Part shown: positions 1 to 8,122 of the stretch, piece after piece | Position numbering within the stretch: the first letter of the stretch is position 1 | Layout: each line of letters starts with the position of its first letter | NCBI RefSeq assembly: GCF_040529045.1 | Contig: NZ_CP131914.1 | Span: 1,658,501 to 1,722,500, forward strand | Reading direction: 5' to 3' | DNA from: Xanthomonas indica | GTDB lineage: Bacteria; Pseudomonadota; Gammaproteobacteria; Xanthomonadales; Xanthomonadaceae | DNA length: 64,000 nt | Made by a program: the position numbers and the translations under genes | Notes under the pieces: model-generated | Database searches by the model: none | Told to the model about the DNA's origin: nothing | The model's input: the letters and a program-made list of their open reading frames with translations, nothing else

Positions 1-928
1 CGCCGTTGGCCAGCTTGACCTCGACCAGGCCGTCGGCACCGGCCGGCACCAGCTGTTCGGCGCGCTGCAGGTTCATGATGTCCACGTCGTACTGGCGCAC
101 GTGCTGTTCCAGCGCCGCGGCCATCTTCGGGCCTTCGGTCTCCTGCACGGAGATGAAGTTCTCGATCGCCATGGTGTCCAGCACCTGGCCGCCGAACCGC
201 TCGGCCGCCACGCCGGTGCGGATACCCTTGCGCGCGGCGTAGATCGCCGCGGCCGCGCCGGCCGGGCCGCCGCCGACCACCAGCACGTCGAACGGGGCCT
301 TGGCCGCGATCGCCGCCGCATCGCGCTTGGCCGCGCCGGTGTCGAGCCGGGCCACGATCTGCTCCAGGGTCATGCGGCCTTGGTCGAAGACTTCGCCGTT
401 GAGGTAGACGGTGGGCACCGACATGATCTGCCGCGCCTCGACCTCGTCCTGGAACAGTGCGCCGTCGATCGCCACGTGCTGGATGTTCGGGTTCAGCACC
501 GCGGCCAGGTTCAGCGCCTGCACCACGTCCGGGCAGTTCTGGCAGGACAGCGAGAAATAGGTTTCGAAGCGGTATTCGCCGGGCAGGTTGCGTACCTGCT
601 CGATCAGCTCGGCGGTGGCCTTGGACGGGTGGCCGCCGACCTGCAGCAGCGCCAGCACCAGCGAGGTGAACTCGTGGCCCATCGGCAGGCCGGCGAAGCG
701 CAGGTGGATGTCGTGGCCTGGGCTGTTCAGCGCGAACGACGGGGCGCGCTCGCCGCTGTCGCGGTGCACGTCCAGGGTGATCTTGTCCGACAGCAGCACC
801 AGGTCCTCGAGCAGGTCGAGCATCTCGCGCGACTTGGCGCCATCGTCCACCGACGCGGTGATGTGGATGGGCCGGACGACCCGCTCCAGGTAGGCCTTCA
901 ACTGGGTTTTCAGATCGGCATCCAACAT
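1..928 (-). CDS. ahpF: Alkyl hydroperoxide reductase subunit F (partial, 3' end outside window)
   Basis: The first 309 codons of AhpF, the FAD/NADH-dependent reductase that passes electrons to AhpC, are present; the rest lies left of base 1. The protein starts [17 protein letters not shown] and contains the N-terminal double-thioredoxin-like domain with the redox pair CQNC near residue 130. It then enters the FAD-binding fold with a dinucleotide-binding glycine motif ([12 protein letters not shown], about residues 213-224). It lies 163 bases downstream of ahpC on the same strand, with a strong inverted repeat in between. Co-expression with ahpC under OxyR is inferred from the shared upstream operator. 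In Xanthomonas the usual order is ahpC-ahpF-oxyR, but oxyR would be outside this window. Confidence 0.96.
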   Translation of the reverse strand, partial: MLDADLKTQLKAYLERVVRPIHITASVDDGAKSREMLDLLEDLVLLSDKITLDVHRDSGERAPSFALNSPGHDIHLRFAGLPMGHEFTSLVLALLQVGGHPSKATAELIEQVRNLPGEYRFETYFSLSCQNCPDVVQALNLAAVLNPNIQHVAIDGALFQDEVEARQIMSVPTVYLNGEVFDQGRMTLEQIVARLDTGAAKRDAAAIAAKAPFDVLVVGGGPAGAAAAIYAARKGIRTGVAAERFGGQVLDTMAIENFISVQETEGPKMAAALEQHVRQYDVDIMNLQRAEQLVPAGADGLVEVKLANG

Positions 929-1005
929 GGCGGACTCCTGACGTTGGGCAAAGCGAGGGGGAAGCGAACTGCCAGGGCAGTGCGCCGCGAACAAGGGAGG
1001 AGGGA

Positions 1006-1048
1006 TGAACCGCAGCCGGCGCCGGCGCGCGATGCCGGCTGCGGTTCA
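1006..1048 (-). repeat. Perfect 15-bp inverted repeat between ahpC and ahpF
   Basis: TGAACCGCAGCCGGC at 1006-1020 and its exact reverse complement at 1034-1048 enclose a 13-base loop. In the ahpC-ahpF transcript this would fold into a strong stem-loop 3' of ahpC. No T-tract follows on the minus strand, so it looks like a 3'-end stabiliser or partial attenuator rather than a full terminator. Confidence 0.75.
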
Positions 1049-1091
1049 CCCCCACCCCCGCCACCAGGCGGAGATGGGAGCGAGGGGCGGC

Positions 1092-1658
1092 TTAGATCTT
1101 GCCGACCAGGTCCAGCGACGGCTTCAGGGTCTTCTCGCCTTCCTTCCACTTGGCCGGGCACACCTCGCCCGGGTGCGCGGCGACGAACTGCGCGGCCTTG
1201 AGCTTGCGCAGGGTCTCGGTGACGTCGCGGGCGATCGCGTTGTCGTGGATCTCGAGGGTCTTGATCACGCCTTCCGGGTTGATCACGAAGGTGCCGCGCA
1301 GGGCCAGGCCTTCTTCCTCGATGTGCACGCCGAAGGCGCGGGTGAGCTGGTGGGTCGGGTCGCCGACCAGCGGGAACTGGGCCTTGCCCACCGCCGGCGA
1401 GGTCTCGTGCCACACCTTGTGCGAGAAATGGGTGTCGGTGGTGACGATGTAGACCTCGGCGCCGATCTTCTGGAACTCGGCGTAATGCTCGGCGGCGTCT
1501 TCCACTTCGGTGGGGCAGTTGAAGGTGAAGGCGGCGGGCATGAAGATCAGCACCGACCACTTGCCCTTCAGGTCCGCGTCGGTGACTTCGATGAATTCGC
1601 CGTTGCGGTAGGCGTTGGCCTTGAACGGCTGGACCTGGGTGTTGATCAAAGACGACAT
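1092..1658 (-). CDS. ahpC: Alkyl hydroperoxide reductase subunit C (typical 2-Cys peroxiredoxin)
   Basis: A 188-residue peroxiredoxin that reduces H2O2 and organic peroxides in the cytoplasm, recycled by AhpF. The peroxidatic cysteine lies in FTFNCPTE near residue 47 and the resolving cysteine in EVCPAKW near residue 166. The length matches the family (about 187). The start MSSLINTQ at 1658 has an AGGAAACT ribosome-binding site just upstream; a 7-codon extension to 1679 is unlikely. The gene diverges from prmC, and the shared spacer holds an OxyR-type site. Confidence 0.97.
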   Translation of the reverse strand: MSSLINTQVQPFKANAYRNGEFIEVTDADLKGKWSVLIFMPAAFTFNCPTEVEDAAEHYAEFQKIGAEVYIVTTDTHFSHKVWHETSPAVGKAQFPLVGDPTHQLTRAFGVHIEEEGLALRGTFVINPEGVIKTLEIHDNAIARDVTETLRKLKAAQFVAAHPGEVCPAKWKEGEKTLKPSLDLVGKI

Positions 1659-1734
1659 GGAGTTTCCTCGTGGTTGCAATAGGGTCGGGGGATGGAACGA
1701 GGCTCATGATAGGGGGCGCCGATAGATCCCTCAA

Positions 1735-1771
1735 ATCGATTGATGGAATTAAATAGATAGGTTTCATCTAT
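1735..1771 (-). promoter_or_regulatory. Candidate OxyR operator upstream of ahpC
   Basis: ATAG (1757-1760), seven bases, CTAT (1768-1771) is an exact OxyR half-operator in the ATAG-N7-CTAT pattern. Two further tetramers in phase, ATCG (1735-1738) and GAAT (1746-1749), are degenerate versions of the other half-site. The site lies about 75-120 bases upstream of the ahpC start, in an AT-richer pocket. OxyR control of ahpC is established in Xanthomonas; assigning it to this site is inference. Confidence 0.7.
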
Positions 1772-1894
1772 CGATTCCCAAGCCTGGCTCTTTGCTGCAC
1801 TGCCGCGCGATGGCGCCAGCCGCCCATGGCGCATAGGCGTTGCTCTCTTCTACCACGTTGGCTTTTCCGCGCCCGCTGCGTCATCGTGACAGCG

Positions 1895-2728
1895 ATGAAT
1901 GCGCCCACCCCCGAGTCCCTGCTGCGCGCGGCCTGCACCCAGGTCGAGCGCGGCGACGCCGAAGCCCTGCTGCTGCACGCCCTGCAACGCGACCGCGCGT
2001 GGCTGTTCGCGCACGCCCGCGAGCCGCTGGCCGAGGGCGTGGTCGCCGGGTTCCAGGCGCTGCTGGCGCGGCGTGCGCAGGGCGAGCCAGTGGCCTACCT
2101 GACCGGCCGGCGCGGCTTCTGGACGCTGGACCTGGCGGTCGGGCCGGCCACGCTGATCCCGCGCACGGACACCGAGCGGCTGGTGGAACTGGCGCTGGAG
2201 CGGCTGGATGGGACGCCGGGCCGGCGTGTCGCCGACCTCGGCACCGGCAGCGGCGCCATCGCCCTGGCCCTGGCCAGCGAACGCCCGCAGGCGCAGGTGA
2301 CGGCCACCGACCTCAGTGCAGCCGCCCTGGCGGTGGCGCAGGCCAATGCGCATGCGCACGGCCTGGATAACGTCGCCTTCGTCCACGGTGCCTGGCTGGC
2401 GCCGCTGGCCGGGCAGCGCTTCGACCTGATCGCCAGCAACCCGCCGTACATCGCCGAGAACGACCCGCACCTGCAGCAAGGCGACCTGCGCTACGAACCG
2501 GCCAGCGCGCTGGCGTCCGGTCCCGATGGCCTGGACGATCTGCGCCGGATCGTCGCCACTGCGCCAGCGCATCTGCTGCCCGGCGGCTGGCTGCTGCTGG
2601 AACACGGCTGGGACCAGGGCGCGGCGGTGCGCGCGCTGCTGGAAGCAGCCGGCTTCGCAGAGGTGGCGACCCATCAGGACCTGGAAGCGCGCGATCGGGT
2701 CACGCTTGGGCAGTGGCTGGCGGCGTAA
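1895..2728 (+). CDS. prmC: Release factor glutamine N5-methyltransferase PrmC
   Basis: A 277-residue SAM-dependent methyltransferase that methylates the glutamine of the GGQ loop in RF1 and RF2. It has the N-terminal helical domain ([19 protein letters not shown]...), a PrmC signature [23 protein letters not shown], the SAM motif [14 protein letters not shown] and the catalytic NPPY ([10 protein letters not shown]). The start [10 protein letters not shown] is chosen because the upstream in-frame extension to 1826 has no family-like sequence. The RF1 gene prfA is also in this window (36.2-37.3 kb) but is not adjacent. Confidence 0.95.
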   Translation: MNAPTPESLLRAACTQVERGDAEALLLHALQRDRAWLFAHAREPLAEGVVAGFQALLARRAQGEPVAYLTGRRGFWTLDLAVGPATLIPRTDTERLVELALERLDGTPGRRVADLGTGSGAIALALASERPQAQVTATDLSAAALAVAQANAHAHGLDNVAFVHGAWLAPLAGQRFDLIASNPPYIAENDPHLQQGDLRYEPASALASGPDGLDDLRRIVATAPAHLLPGGWLLLEHGWDQGAAVRALLEAAGFAEVATHQDLEARDRVTLGQWLAA

Positions 2729-3039
2729 GCCCGCAGCCATCCCATGGGAATTCCGTACTGCGCTGCACCCGCTAGCTCGGGTGTCAGCGTGGCGCTATGC
2801 GTAGACAACGCCGTCATCCGCCGGTTCGGCAACACCGTGCCGCATTCGCGGCGGGTCAATGTGGAGCGGTCAGTCGCGCATCGTTGGAGCGCCGCGCTCC
2901 CCGCCTGGTATTGAATATGGTTTGCAATGAGGTGCGGTGGCGCGGCCGTCTTCCGTGGGCGCTGCAAGGGGCGGTCAGGCGCCAGCGGCGCGCCGCCAAC
3001 GCGTTGCCGCCCCTGACGGCTGCGGCGTAGAGTGCCCGC
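2729..3039. other. Intergenic spacer upstream of the lipoprotein/effector pair
   Basis: No gene was recognised in these 311 bases. An AT-richer pocket around 2908-2932, upstream of a GC-rich stretch, may hold the promoter of the effector/immunity operon. No good -35/-10 pair was found. Confidence 0.5.
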
Positions 3040-3636
3040 ATGAAAACCCGAATTGCCCTGGCTGCATTCACCCTCTCCATAACCCTGACGGCAGGATGTT
3101 CCATGACACACGGCAGCCCGAAAGACCCCGCGAAGAATCCACACCCGGTCAAGCGCTACGAAGTCATCGCTACGTCGCAGGCTCCCGGACCGTGGGATTC
3201 GATCGCGGGTTACATCGGATATGACGTGGTCAACAAGAAATGCTTGCCGATGGACTCATTCCTCGGCCAGCAGGATGTCCCCAACATTGGCATCGACATT
3301 GAAATGGCTCGCGTGGACGAACACACGTGGAAAGGGTATTTCTACCGCGACGCCTTGCAGGACGAGGATTACTACAAGCTTGGCGTATGCCACTGGGACG
3401 TGACCAGTGTGGGCATCACGGCAGTCGCCACGGGAGTCAGGTTCAACTGGAGCCACACGTTGAATACCCTCCTGCGCGACGGCCTGCAGACGAGTTATTT
3501 CAAGAAGAGCTTGTACGGCGACCGCGCCGCCGCGCGCTATGGTGCGCAGCCCCTGACCGCTGAAGACCCTGAAGTCTCGCAACATCCAGAGGCGTACTTT
3601 CCGGTCACTGTCGTCGTCAAGGATGTCATCCCATGA
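3040..3636 (+). CDS. Lipoprotein, probable immunity protein (X-Tfi type) for the adjacent lipase effector
   Basis: A 198-residue protein with a lipoprotein signal peptide: basic start MKTR, hydrophobic core and lipobox LTAGC, which gives a mature N-terminal Cys20. Ser follows the Cys rather than Asp, which suggests outer-membrane sorting facing the periplasm. The mature part is rich in aromatic and charged residues and has two cysteines (68 and 117) that could form a disulfide. No enzymatic motif is visible. Its TGA stop overlaps the ATG of the downstream lipase-like gene (ATGA), so the two are translationally coupled. In Xanthomonas X-T4SS effector loci, a lipoprotein gene directly upstream of an XVIPCD-bearing lipase normally encodes its periplasmic inhibitor. 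That role is inferred here from context. Confidence 0.8.
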   Translation: MKTRIALAAFTLSITLTAGCSMTHGSPKDPAKNPHPVKRYEVIATSQAPGPWDSIAGYIGYDVVNKKCLPMDSFLGQQDVPNIGIDIEMARVDEHTWKGYFYRDALQDEDYYKLGVCHWDVTSVGITAVATGVRFNWSHTLNTLLRDGLQTSYFKKSLYGDRAAARYGAQPLTAEDPEVSQHPEAYFPVTVVVKDVIP

Positions 3637-5873
3637 GCCACATGGATCAGGTGCGCGCCGACGCGGCCAACGACGCCTATGTCAACCGCTCGCAGCGCGA
3701 TGTCGAAACGTCGAAGGCCGTTTCCCTGGACGGCAAGGACTACACCGTCTTCGGTTATGCGAACGACCCGACGACCGGCTTTCACGCGACCGCCTATCAA
3801 AACGTGGCGGCGCCGCATGACGTCATCATCGCCTATCGCGGTACTGATCCAGCGCTGTTTTCGGGGGCGACCAGCGCGGAGAGGCGGGACCATGCGCTGA
3901 CCACGCTGCAGGACATTGCTGTCGACGCCAAGATGGTGCGAGACAGCGTCAATCCGCAAAAAGCCGCCGCCGATGCGTTCACCGCGGACATGCTCGCCAA
4001 GGCAGCCAGTCGCGGCATCCCCAGTGACCAGATCTCGGTCGCCGGCCATTCCCTCGGCGGGGCGCTGGCGGAACTCGAGGCGGCCAAGTACGGCCTGCGC
4101 GGCGCCACCTTCAACGGCTATGGCGCGGCGCAGCTGACCGATAGTCCGGCGCAACCGGGCTGCCAACTCACCAATTACCGCATGGCCGGCGATGTGGTGA
4201 GCGCAGCCAGCCCGCATATCGGCGAGGTAGTGTCGCTGGCCAGCCAGGATGACATCGAGAGTCTTCGCGCGGGCCGCTATCTGGATGCGCCGGCCGGCGC
4301 GCCGCCGCCCAACGTGCTGATCGCGATGCGCCTGGGTGATCATGGCGGCCAACAGCACTTTGGCAGCCAGAGTCCGGAGAATATGCTGCAACCCGCTCGC
4401 TTCGCGGAGGCGGTGCAGCGCTCTGAGGAGCATGAAGCGGCCATTGCACGTTTCCGCAGCGACGTATCGCAACACCGGGGGGAACTGTCGCTGGCGCTGC
4501 GGCAGATGCAAGCAGGCGATGGCCAGCGCCTGCTGCCCCCCGGAATCCAGCGGCAAGTGAACGAATACCTGACCTTGCATGCCGATCAGCCTATCCGTGA
4601 CCGGATCGAAGGCAACGGTGTCGTGCAGGGCGTGCAGCACGGCTTGCAATCCAGTGCCGATGCGGTGCGTTCCAGCGGCCGCTACGTGCAGGCATTGGAC
4701 GAGCGCATAGCCGCGGTCGCGCGTGAGGGGGGGCGCTTTACCGCACCGTTCATCCCGGTTGCGCCGCTGGCTGGGCATGTGGTGGGCGAAGCCGCCCGCC
4801 TGCACGGCCAGGGCGCAGATGCGGCGGCACGTTGGGTAGGCGGTGGACTGGACTCGGCAAAAAGCGCCGTGGAGCGGGGCGCGCATGCGGCTGCCGACGC
4901 CGTGGTGGAACGCATCCATGATCCTCGCTTCCAGGCGGGCGTGGCCAACGTCGCCAATCACATCGTCAATGCCTACGATGGCGCGCGGGTTGCGGCGCAA
5001 ACCGCCACACAAACGTATCAGCTCGGCAAGCAGGCGGTTTCCGATGGGGTTGACCGGGCCGAACGCGCGGTGACGCACACCTACGCCGCGACCAGGCACG
5101 CGGTGACCGAAGGCCTGGAGCAGGCTGGACGCGCCGCTACCCAGACCTACGACGCGGCGAAGCACGCGGTCGCCGATGGCGTGGGGCGGGCCGGACATGC
5201 CGCCACACAGGCCTACGACGCGTCCAGGCACGCGATCTCGCAAGCGGCCGACAGCGCCGCACGGGTCGGCACGCAGGCATACGAAACCGCAAGACAGACC
5301 GCCACGCAGGGCATCGACGCGGCCAAGCATGCGGCGGGCCAGGCCTACGACACGCTGACCCATCCTGGGCAATGGTTCCAGCGCGGCACGCCGGCCCCTG
5401 CGTCCGCGCAGCCGCATCCGCAGACGCCTGCCGCGCCGCATCCGCATGCCGCGTCGACGCCGCCGGCTTCCAGCGTCCAGGCGGCACCGTCGGCCGCACA
5501 CGCAACCGATCGTGCGCAGAACCTCGGCGCGCTGTCTGCGTCCGATCAGGCCATGTTCGCGCGTATCCGCAAGGACGTGCCGGCGCATATCGACGATGCG
5601 CACGTCGCGCAGGCGATGCTCGGCGCCAAGCAAGCCGGCATCGTGGGCGCGGACAAGATCGACCGGGTGCAGATGGCCGGCGCCACGCTGTGGGTGTCCG
5701 GTACCACGCCTGGCTTTCGCGCCGCCACGGACGTGGCGCAGGCGGCTGCACCGATGCACGAGACGGTGCAGCGGGCGCAGGCGTTCAATCAGCAGCGTGA
5801 GCAGCACGTGGCCATGGAAGCGCAGCAGCGGCAGCAGGACGCGCACGGCAGAAGCGCGTCGGTTCTCGGTTAG
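3633..5873 (+). CDS. Class-3-lipase-like X-T4SS effector with 22-residue repeats and C-terminal XVIPCD
   Basis: A 746-residue protein with no signal peptide. Residues about 30-245 form an alpha/beta-hydrolase (lipase class 3) domain with nucleophile elbow GHSLGG (Ser140); Asp187 and His237 or His242 are plausible triad partners. A helical alanine-rich linker follows, including five consecutive 22-residue repeats (about residues 459-568) and a sixth partial one. A Pro/Ala-rich spacer then leads to residues about 625-746, which match the XVIPCD pattern: a DQAMFARIRKDV-like helix, VAQAMLGAKQAGI, KIDRVQM, LWVSGTTPGFRA and a Gln-rich tail. XVIPCD is the VirD4-recognition domain of Xanthomonadales bacteria-killing T4SS effectors. 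The predicted role is a (phospho)lipase delivered into rival cells, with the upstream lipoprotein protecting the producer. No T4SS genes are nearby. The start at 3633 overlaps the previous stop; Met4 (3642) is an alternative. Confidence 0.85.
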   Translation: MSHMDQVRADAANDAYVNRSQRDVETSKAVSLDGKDYTVFGYANDPTTGFHATAYQNVAAPHDVIIAYRGTDPALFSGATSAERRDHALTTLQDIAVDAKMVRDSVNPQKAAADAFTADMLAKAASRGIPSDQISVAGHSLGGALAELEAAKYGLRGATFNGYGAAQLTDSPAQPGCQLTNYRMAGDVVSAASPHIGEVVSLASQDDIESLRAGRYLDAPAGAPPPNVLIAMRLGDHGGQQHFGSQSPENMLQPARFAEAVQRSEEHEAAIARFRSDVSQHRGELSLALRQMQAGDGQRLLPPGIQRQVNEYLTLHADQPIRDRIEGNGVVQGVQHGLQSSADAVRSSGRYVQALDERIAAVAREGGRFTAPFIPVAPLAGHVVGEAARLHGQGADAAARWVGGGLDSAKSAVERGAHAAADAVVERIHDPRFQAGVANVANHIVNAYDGARVAAQTATQTYQLGKQAVSDGVDRAERAVTHTYAATRHAVTEGLEQAGRAATQTYDAAKHAVADGVGRAGHAATQAYDASRHAISQAADSAARVGTQAYETARQTATQGIDAAKHAAGQAYDTLTHPGQWFQRGTPAPASAQPHPQTPAAPHPHAASTPPASSVQAAPSAAHATDRAQNLGALSASDQAMFARIRKDVPAHIDDAHVAQAMLGAKQAGIVGADKIDRVQMAGATLWVSGTTPGFRAATDVAQAAAPMHETVQRAQAFNQQREQHVAMEAQQRQQDAHGRSASVLG
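5007..5357 (+). repeat. Tandem 66-bp (22-codon) repeats inside the lipase effector gene
   Basis: Five in-frame units start at 5007, 5073, 5139, 5205 and 5271, and a partial sixth starts at 5337. Each begins T/G-Q/H-x-Y followed by an A/K/R-rich helix (for example TQTYDAAKHAV, then about 11 more residues). The units are divergent at DNA level, so the repeat is kept as protein structure rather than as recent slippage. Confidence 0.85.
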
Positions 5874-5993
5874 TCCCGATCCCGCGTGGCGATCGGCGCT
5901 GTGCCGGGCCCCTTCGCGGCCGGCCGTTTGCTGATCAGCCCCGCTGATCGTGGCGTGCATGGGTAGAATCGCGGTTTTCCCGCAGGAGGCGCC

Positions 5994-6935
5994 ATGCGCA
6001 CGCTGTATCCCGAGATCGAGCCGTTCGACAGCGGCATGTTGCCGGTGGACGCACGGCATACCCTGTCCTACGAACAGTGCGGCAACCCGCACGGCAAGCC
6101 GGTGGTGCTGCTGCACGGCGGTCCCGGCGGCGGTTGCAACGCCAAGATGCGCCGCTTCCACGACCCGGCCAAGTACCGCATCGTGCTGTTCGACCAGCGC
6201 GGTTCCGGCCGCTCCACGCCGCATGCCGACCTGGTCGACAACACCACCTGGGACCTGGTCGCCGACATCGAGCGGCTGCGCACGCACCTGGGCATCGACC
6301 GCTGGCAGGTGTTCGGCGGCAGCTGGGGCTCGACCCTGGCGCTGGCCTACGCACAGACGCATCCGCAGCGCGTCACCGAACTGGTGCTGCGCGGCATCTT
6401 CATGCTGCGCCGCTGGGAGCTGGAATGGTTCTACCAGGAAGGCGCCAGCCGCCTGTTCCCCGATGCCTGGGAGCATTACATCGCGGCGATCCCGCTGGTG
6501 GAGCGCGCCGACCTGATCTCGGCCTTCCACCGGCGCCTGACCAGCGACGACGAGGCCACCCGCCTGGCCGCGGCCAAGGCCTGGAGCGTGTGGGAAGGCG
6601 CGACCAGCTTCCTGCACGTGGATGCCGATTTCGTCGACAGCCACGAAGACCCGCACTTCGCGCTGGCGTTCGCTCGCATCGAGAACCATTACTTCGTCAA
6701 CGGTGGCTTCTTCGAGGTCGAGGACCAGTTGCTGCGCGACGCGCACCGCATCGCCGACATTCCCGGGGTGATCGTGCACGGCCGCTACGACGTGGTCTGC
6801 CCGCTGGCCAACGCCTGGGACCTGGCCAAGGCCTGGCCGAAGGCGACGCTGCAGATCACGCCGGCGGCCGGCCATTCGGCGTTCGAGGCAGAGAACGTCG
6901 ACGCGCTGGTGCGCGCCACCGACGGTTTCGCCTGA
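5994..6935 (+). CDS. pip: Proline iminopeptidase
   Basis: A 313-residue S33-family alpha/beta hydrolase that removes N-terminal proline from peptides, cytoplasmic. It shows the oxyanion HGGPGGG motif (about residues 41-47), FDQRGSGRSTPHA, and the nucleophile elbow GGSWGSTLAL with Ser near residue 110. The family DxxxxGRYDVVCP segment and the C-terminal AAGHSAFE carry the acid and histidine of the triad. The length equals the family norm. It is convergent with the transglutaminase-like gene. Confidence 0.95.
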   Translation: MRTLYPEIEPFDSGMLPVDARHTLSYEQCGNPHGKPVVLLHGGPGGGCNAKMRRFHDPAKYRIVLFDQRGSGRSTPHADLVDNTTWDLVADIERLRTHLGIDRWQVFGGSWGSTLALAYAQTHPQRVTELVLRGIFMLRRWELEWFYQEGASRLFPDAWEHYIAAIPLVERADLISAFHRRLTSDDEATRLAAAKAWSVWEGATSFLHVDADFVDSHEDPHFALAFARIENHYFVNGGFFEVEDQLLRDAHRIADIPGVIVHGRYDVVCPLANAWDLAKAWPKATLQITPAAGHSAFEAENVDALVRATDGFA

Positions 6936-6967
6936 GTCCGCGCGCGCCTGCGCGGCGCGCTCACGCG

Positions 6968-6989
6968 GGGGGTGCCGTGCGGCGCCCCC
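6968..6989. terminator. Hairpin between convergent pip and transglutaminase-like genes
   Basis: GGGGGTGCC (6968-6976), a four-base loop and GGCGCCCCC (6981-6989) form a 9-bp stem with one G-U pair. No T-tract follows, so termination is only suggested by the convergent position. Confidence 0.4.
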
Positions 6990-6998
6990 ATCGCTGGC

Positions 6999-7886
6999 TC
7001 AGCAGGTCAGCACGTTGCCAGGCGCGTATCCGGCAGCCTCGCCCGCACCTGGCGGTACGGGCCGCGCGTCCAGCTGCGCCTGCGTGGTCTCCTCGGTCCA
7101 CACCACGAACGATTCGAGCACGTTGTCGCCGAAGGTGGTGCTGATGGCCACGTCGGCGGCGTCGCGGCCGCGCGCGATCAGCACCCGGCCGATGCGCGGC
7201 AGGTTATGGCGCGCGTCGAAGGTGTACCAGTGCCCGTCGAGGAAGGCCTCGAACCAGCCGGAAAAGTCCATCGGTGCGTCCGAGGCGGGGACGCCGATGT
7301 CGCCCAGATAACCGGTGCAGTAGCGCGCCGGGATGTTCATGCAGCGGCACAGCGCGATGGCCGCATGCGCGAAGTCGCGGCACACGCCGCGCCCTTCCTG
7401 CAGCGCCTGCGCGGCGCTTTTGGTCGCGCAGGCGTGGGCGTAGCCGAAGGCGATGTGCGCGTGCACGTAGTCGCAGATCGCCTGCACCCGCGCCCAGCCG
7501 GTCGGCGTGCCGCCGAACAGCTCCCAGGCCATGCCGCTGAGCAGGTCGGTTTCGCAGTAGCGGCTGCCGAGCAGATACACCAGGGTGTCGTCGGGCAACT
7601 GCTCCACCGGCGTTTGCGCCGCATCGTAGCGGTACTGGTCCGGCAGTCCGCTGTCGCGCACCACCGCATCGGCACGCAGGGTCAGCGTGCCGGCGGGCGC
7701 CTGCAGGCGCGTGCAGCGGTTGCCGAAGCCGTCGCGATAGCTGTGCAGCGGCACCGCCGGCACGCTGTGCAATGCGGTGGCGGCGACGATGTCGTCGCGG
7801 CGGCTGTCGTGGAGGTCCAGCATCGCCAGCATCGGCGTCGCTTGCGCAAAACGGTAGCGAATCTCGTAGCCGAGGCGGATGAGCAT
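6999..7886 (-). CDS. Transglutaminase-like (papain-fold) family protein
   Basis: A 295-residue protein of the bacterial transglutaminase-like superfamily (COG1305 type). It has an N-terminal beta domain and then the core with the nucleophile GRGVCRDFAH (Cys169), the subfamily block WFEAFLDGHWYTFDARHN (residues 211-228) and RIGRVLIARGRDAADVA. The histidine expected in a HAW motif before the F-E strand is replaced by Ser209-Gly210, while Asp224 and His227 are present. Substrates are unknown; proteolysis or amide hydrolysis is typical of the fold. It is the last gene of a minus-strand run, with 236 bases separating it from the amidohydrolase gene. Confidence 0.85.
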   Translation of the reverse strand: MLIRLGYEIRYRFAQATPMLAMLDLHDSRRDDIVAATALHSVPAVPLHSYRDGFGNRCTRLQAPAGTLTLRADAVVRDSGLPDQYRYDAAQTPVEQLPDDTLVYLLGSRYCETDLLSGMAWELFGGTPTGWARVQAICDYVHAHIAFGYAHACATKSAAQALQEGRGVCRDFAHAAIALCRCMNIPARYCTGYLGDIGVPASDAPMDFSGWFEAFLDGHWYTFDARHNLPRIGRVLIARGRDAADVAISTTFGDNVLESFVVWTEETTQAQLDARPVPPGAGEAAGYAPGNVLTC

Positions 7887-8122
7887 GGGATGTCCGGTGT
7901 GGGGCGGGGCGCCGGCGCGGACCGGTCCAGCCTGAGCGTGCGCAGGCAGCGCTCAGCTTGGTGTGAAGATGCCTCGCCGCCGCTTCAGCATGCTGCGTCG
8001 GACTGCAAGCAGGTCTACGCAGCTGCCGGGGCGGCGATGAGGGTGGTCTTGGCACCGCTGTCGCTGTGCTGAGAGAAGCTGTTTTCGTGGACGCTGACGC
8101 TGGTTCGAGCCGGCGTTCCGCC

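Noticed and set aside
5007-5357. Possible CRISPR-like or minisatellite array
   Set aside because: The 66-base units are divergent, have no spacers and stay in frame as a protein repeat.
3537-6875. Very long minus-strand open frame (1112 codons) opposite the effector and pip genes
   Set aside because: Its translation is His/Arg/Ala-rich with no domain logic, and the plus strand carries clear lipase, XVIPCD and iminopeptidase motifs. It is a GC-driven shadow.
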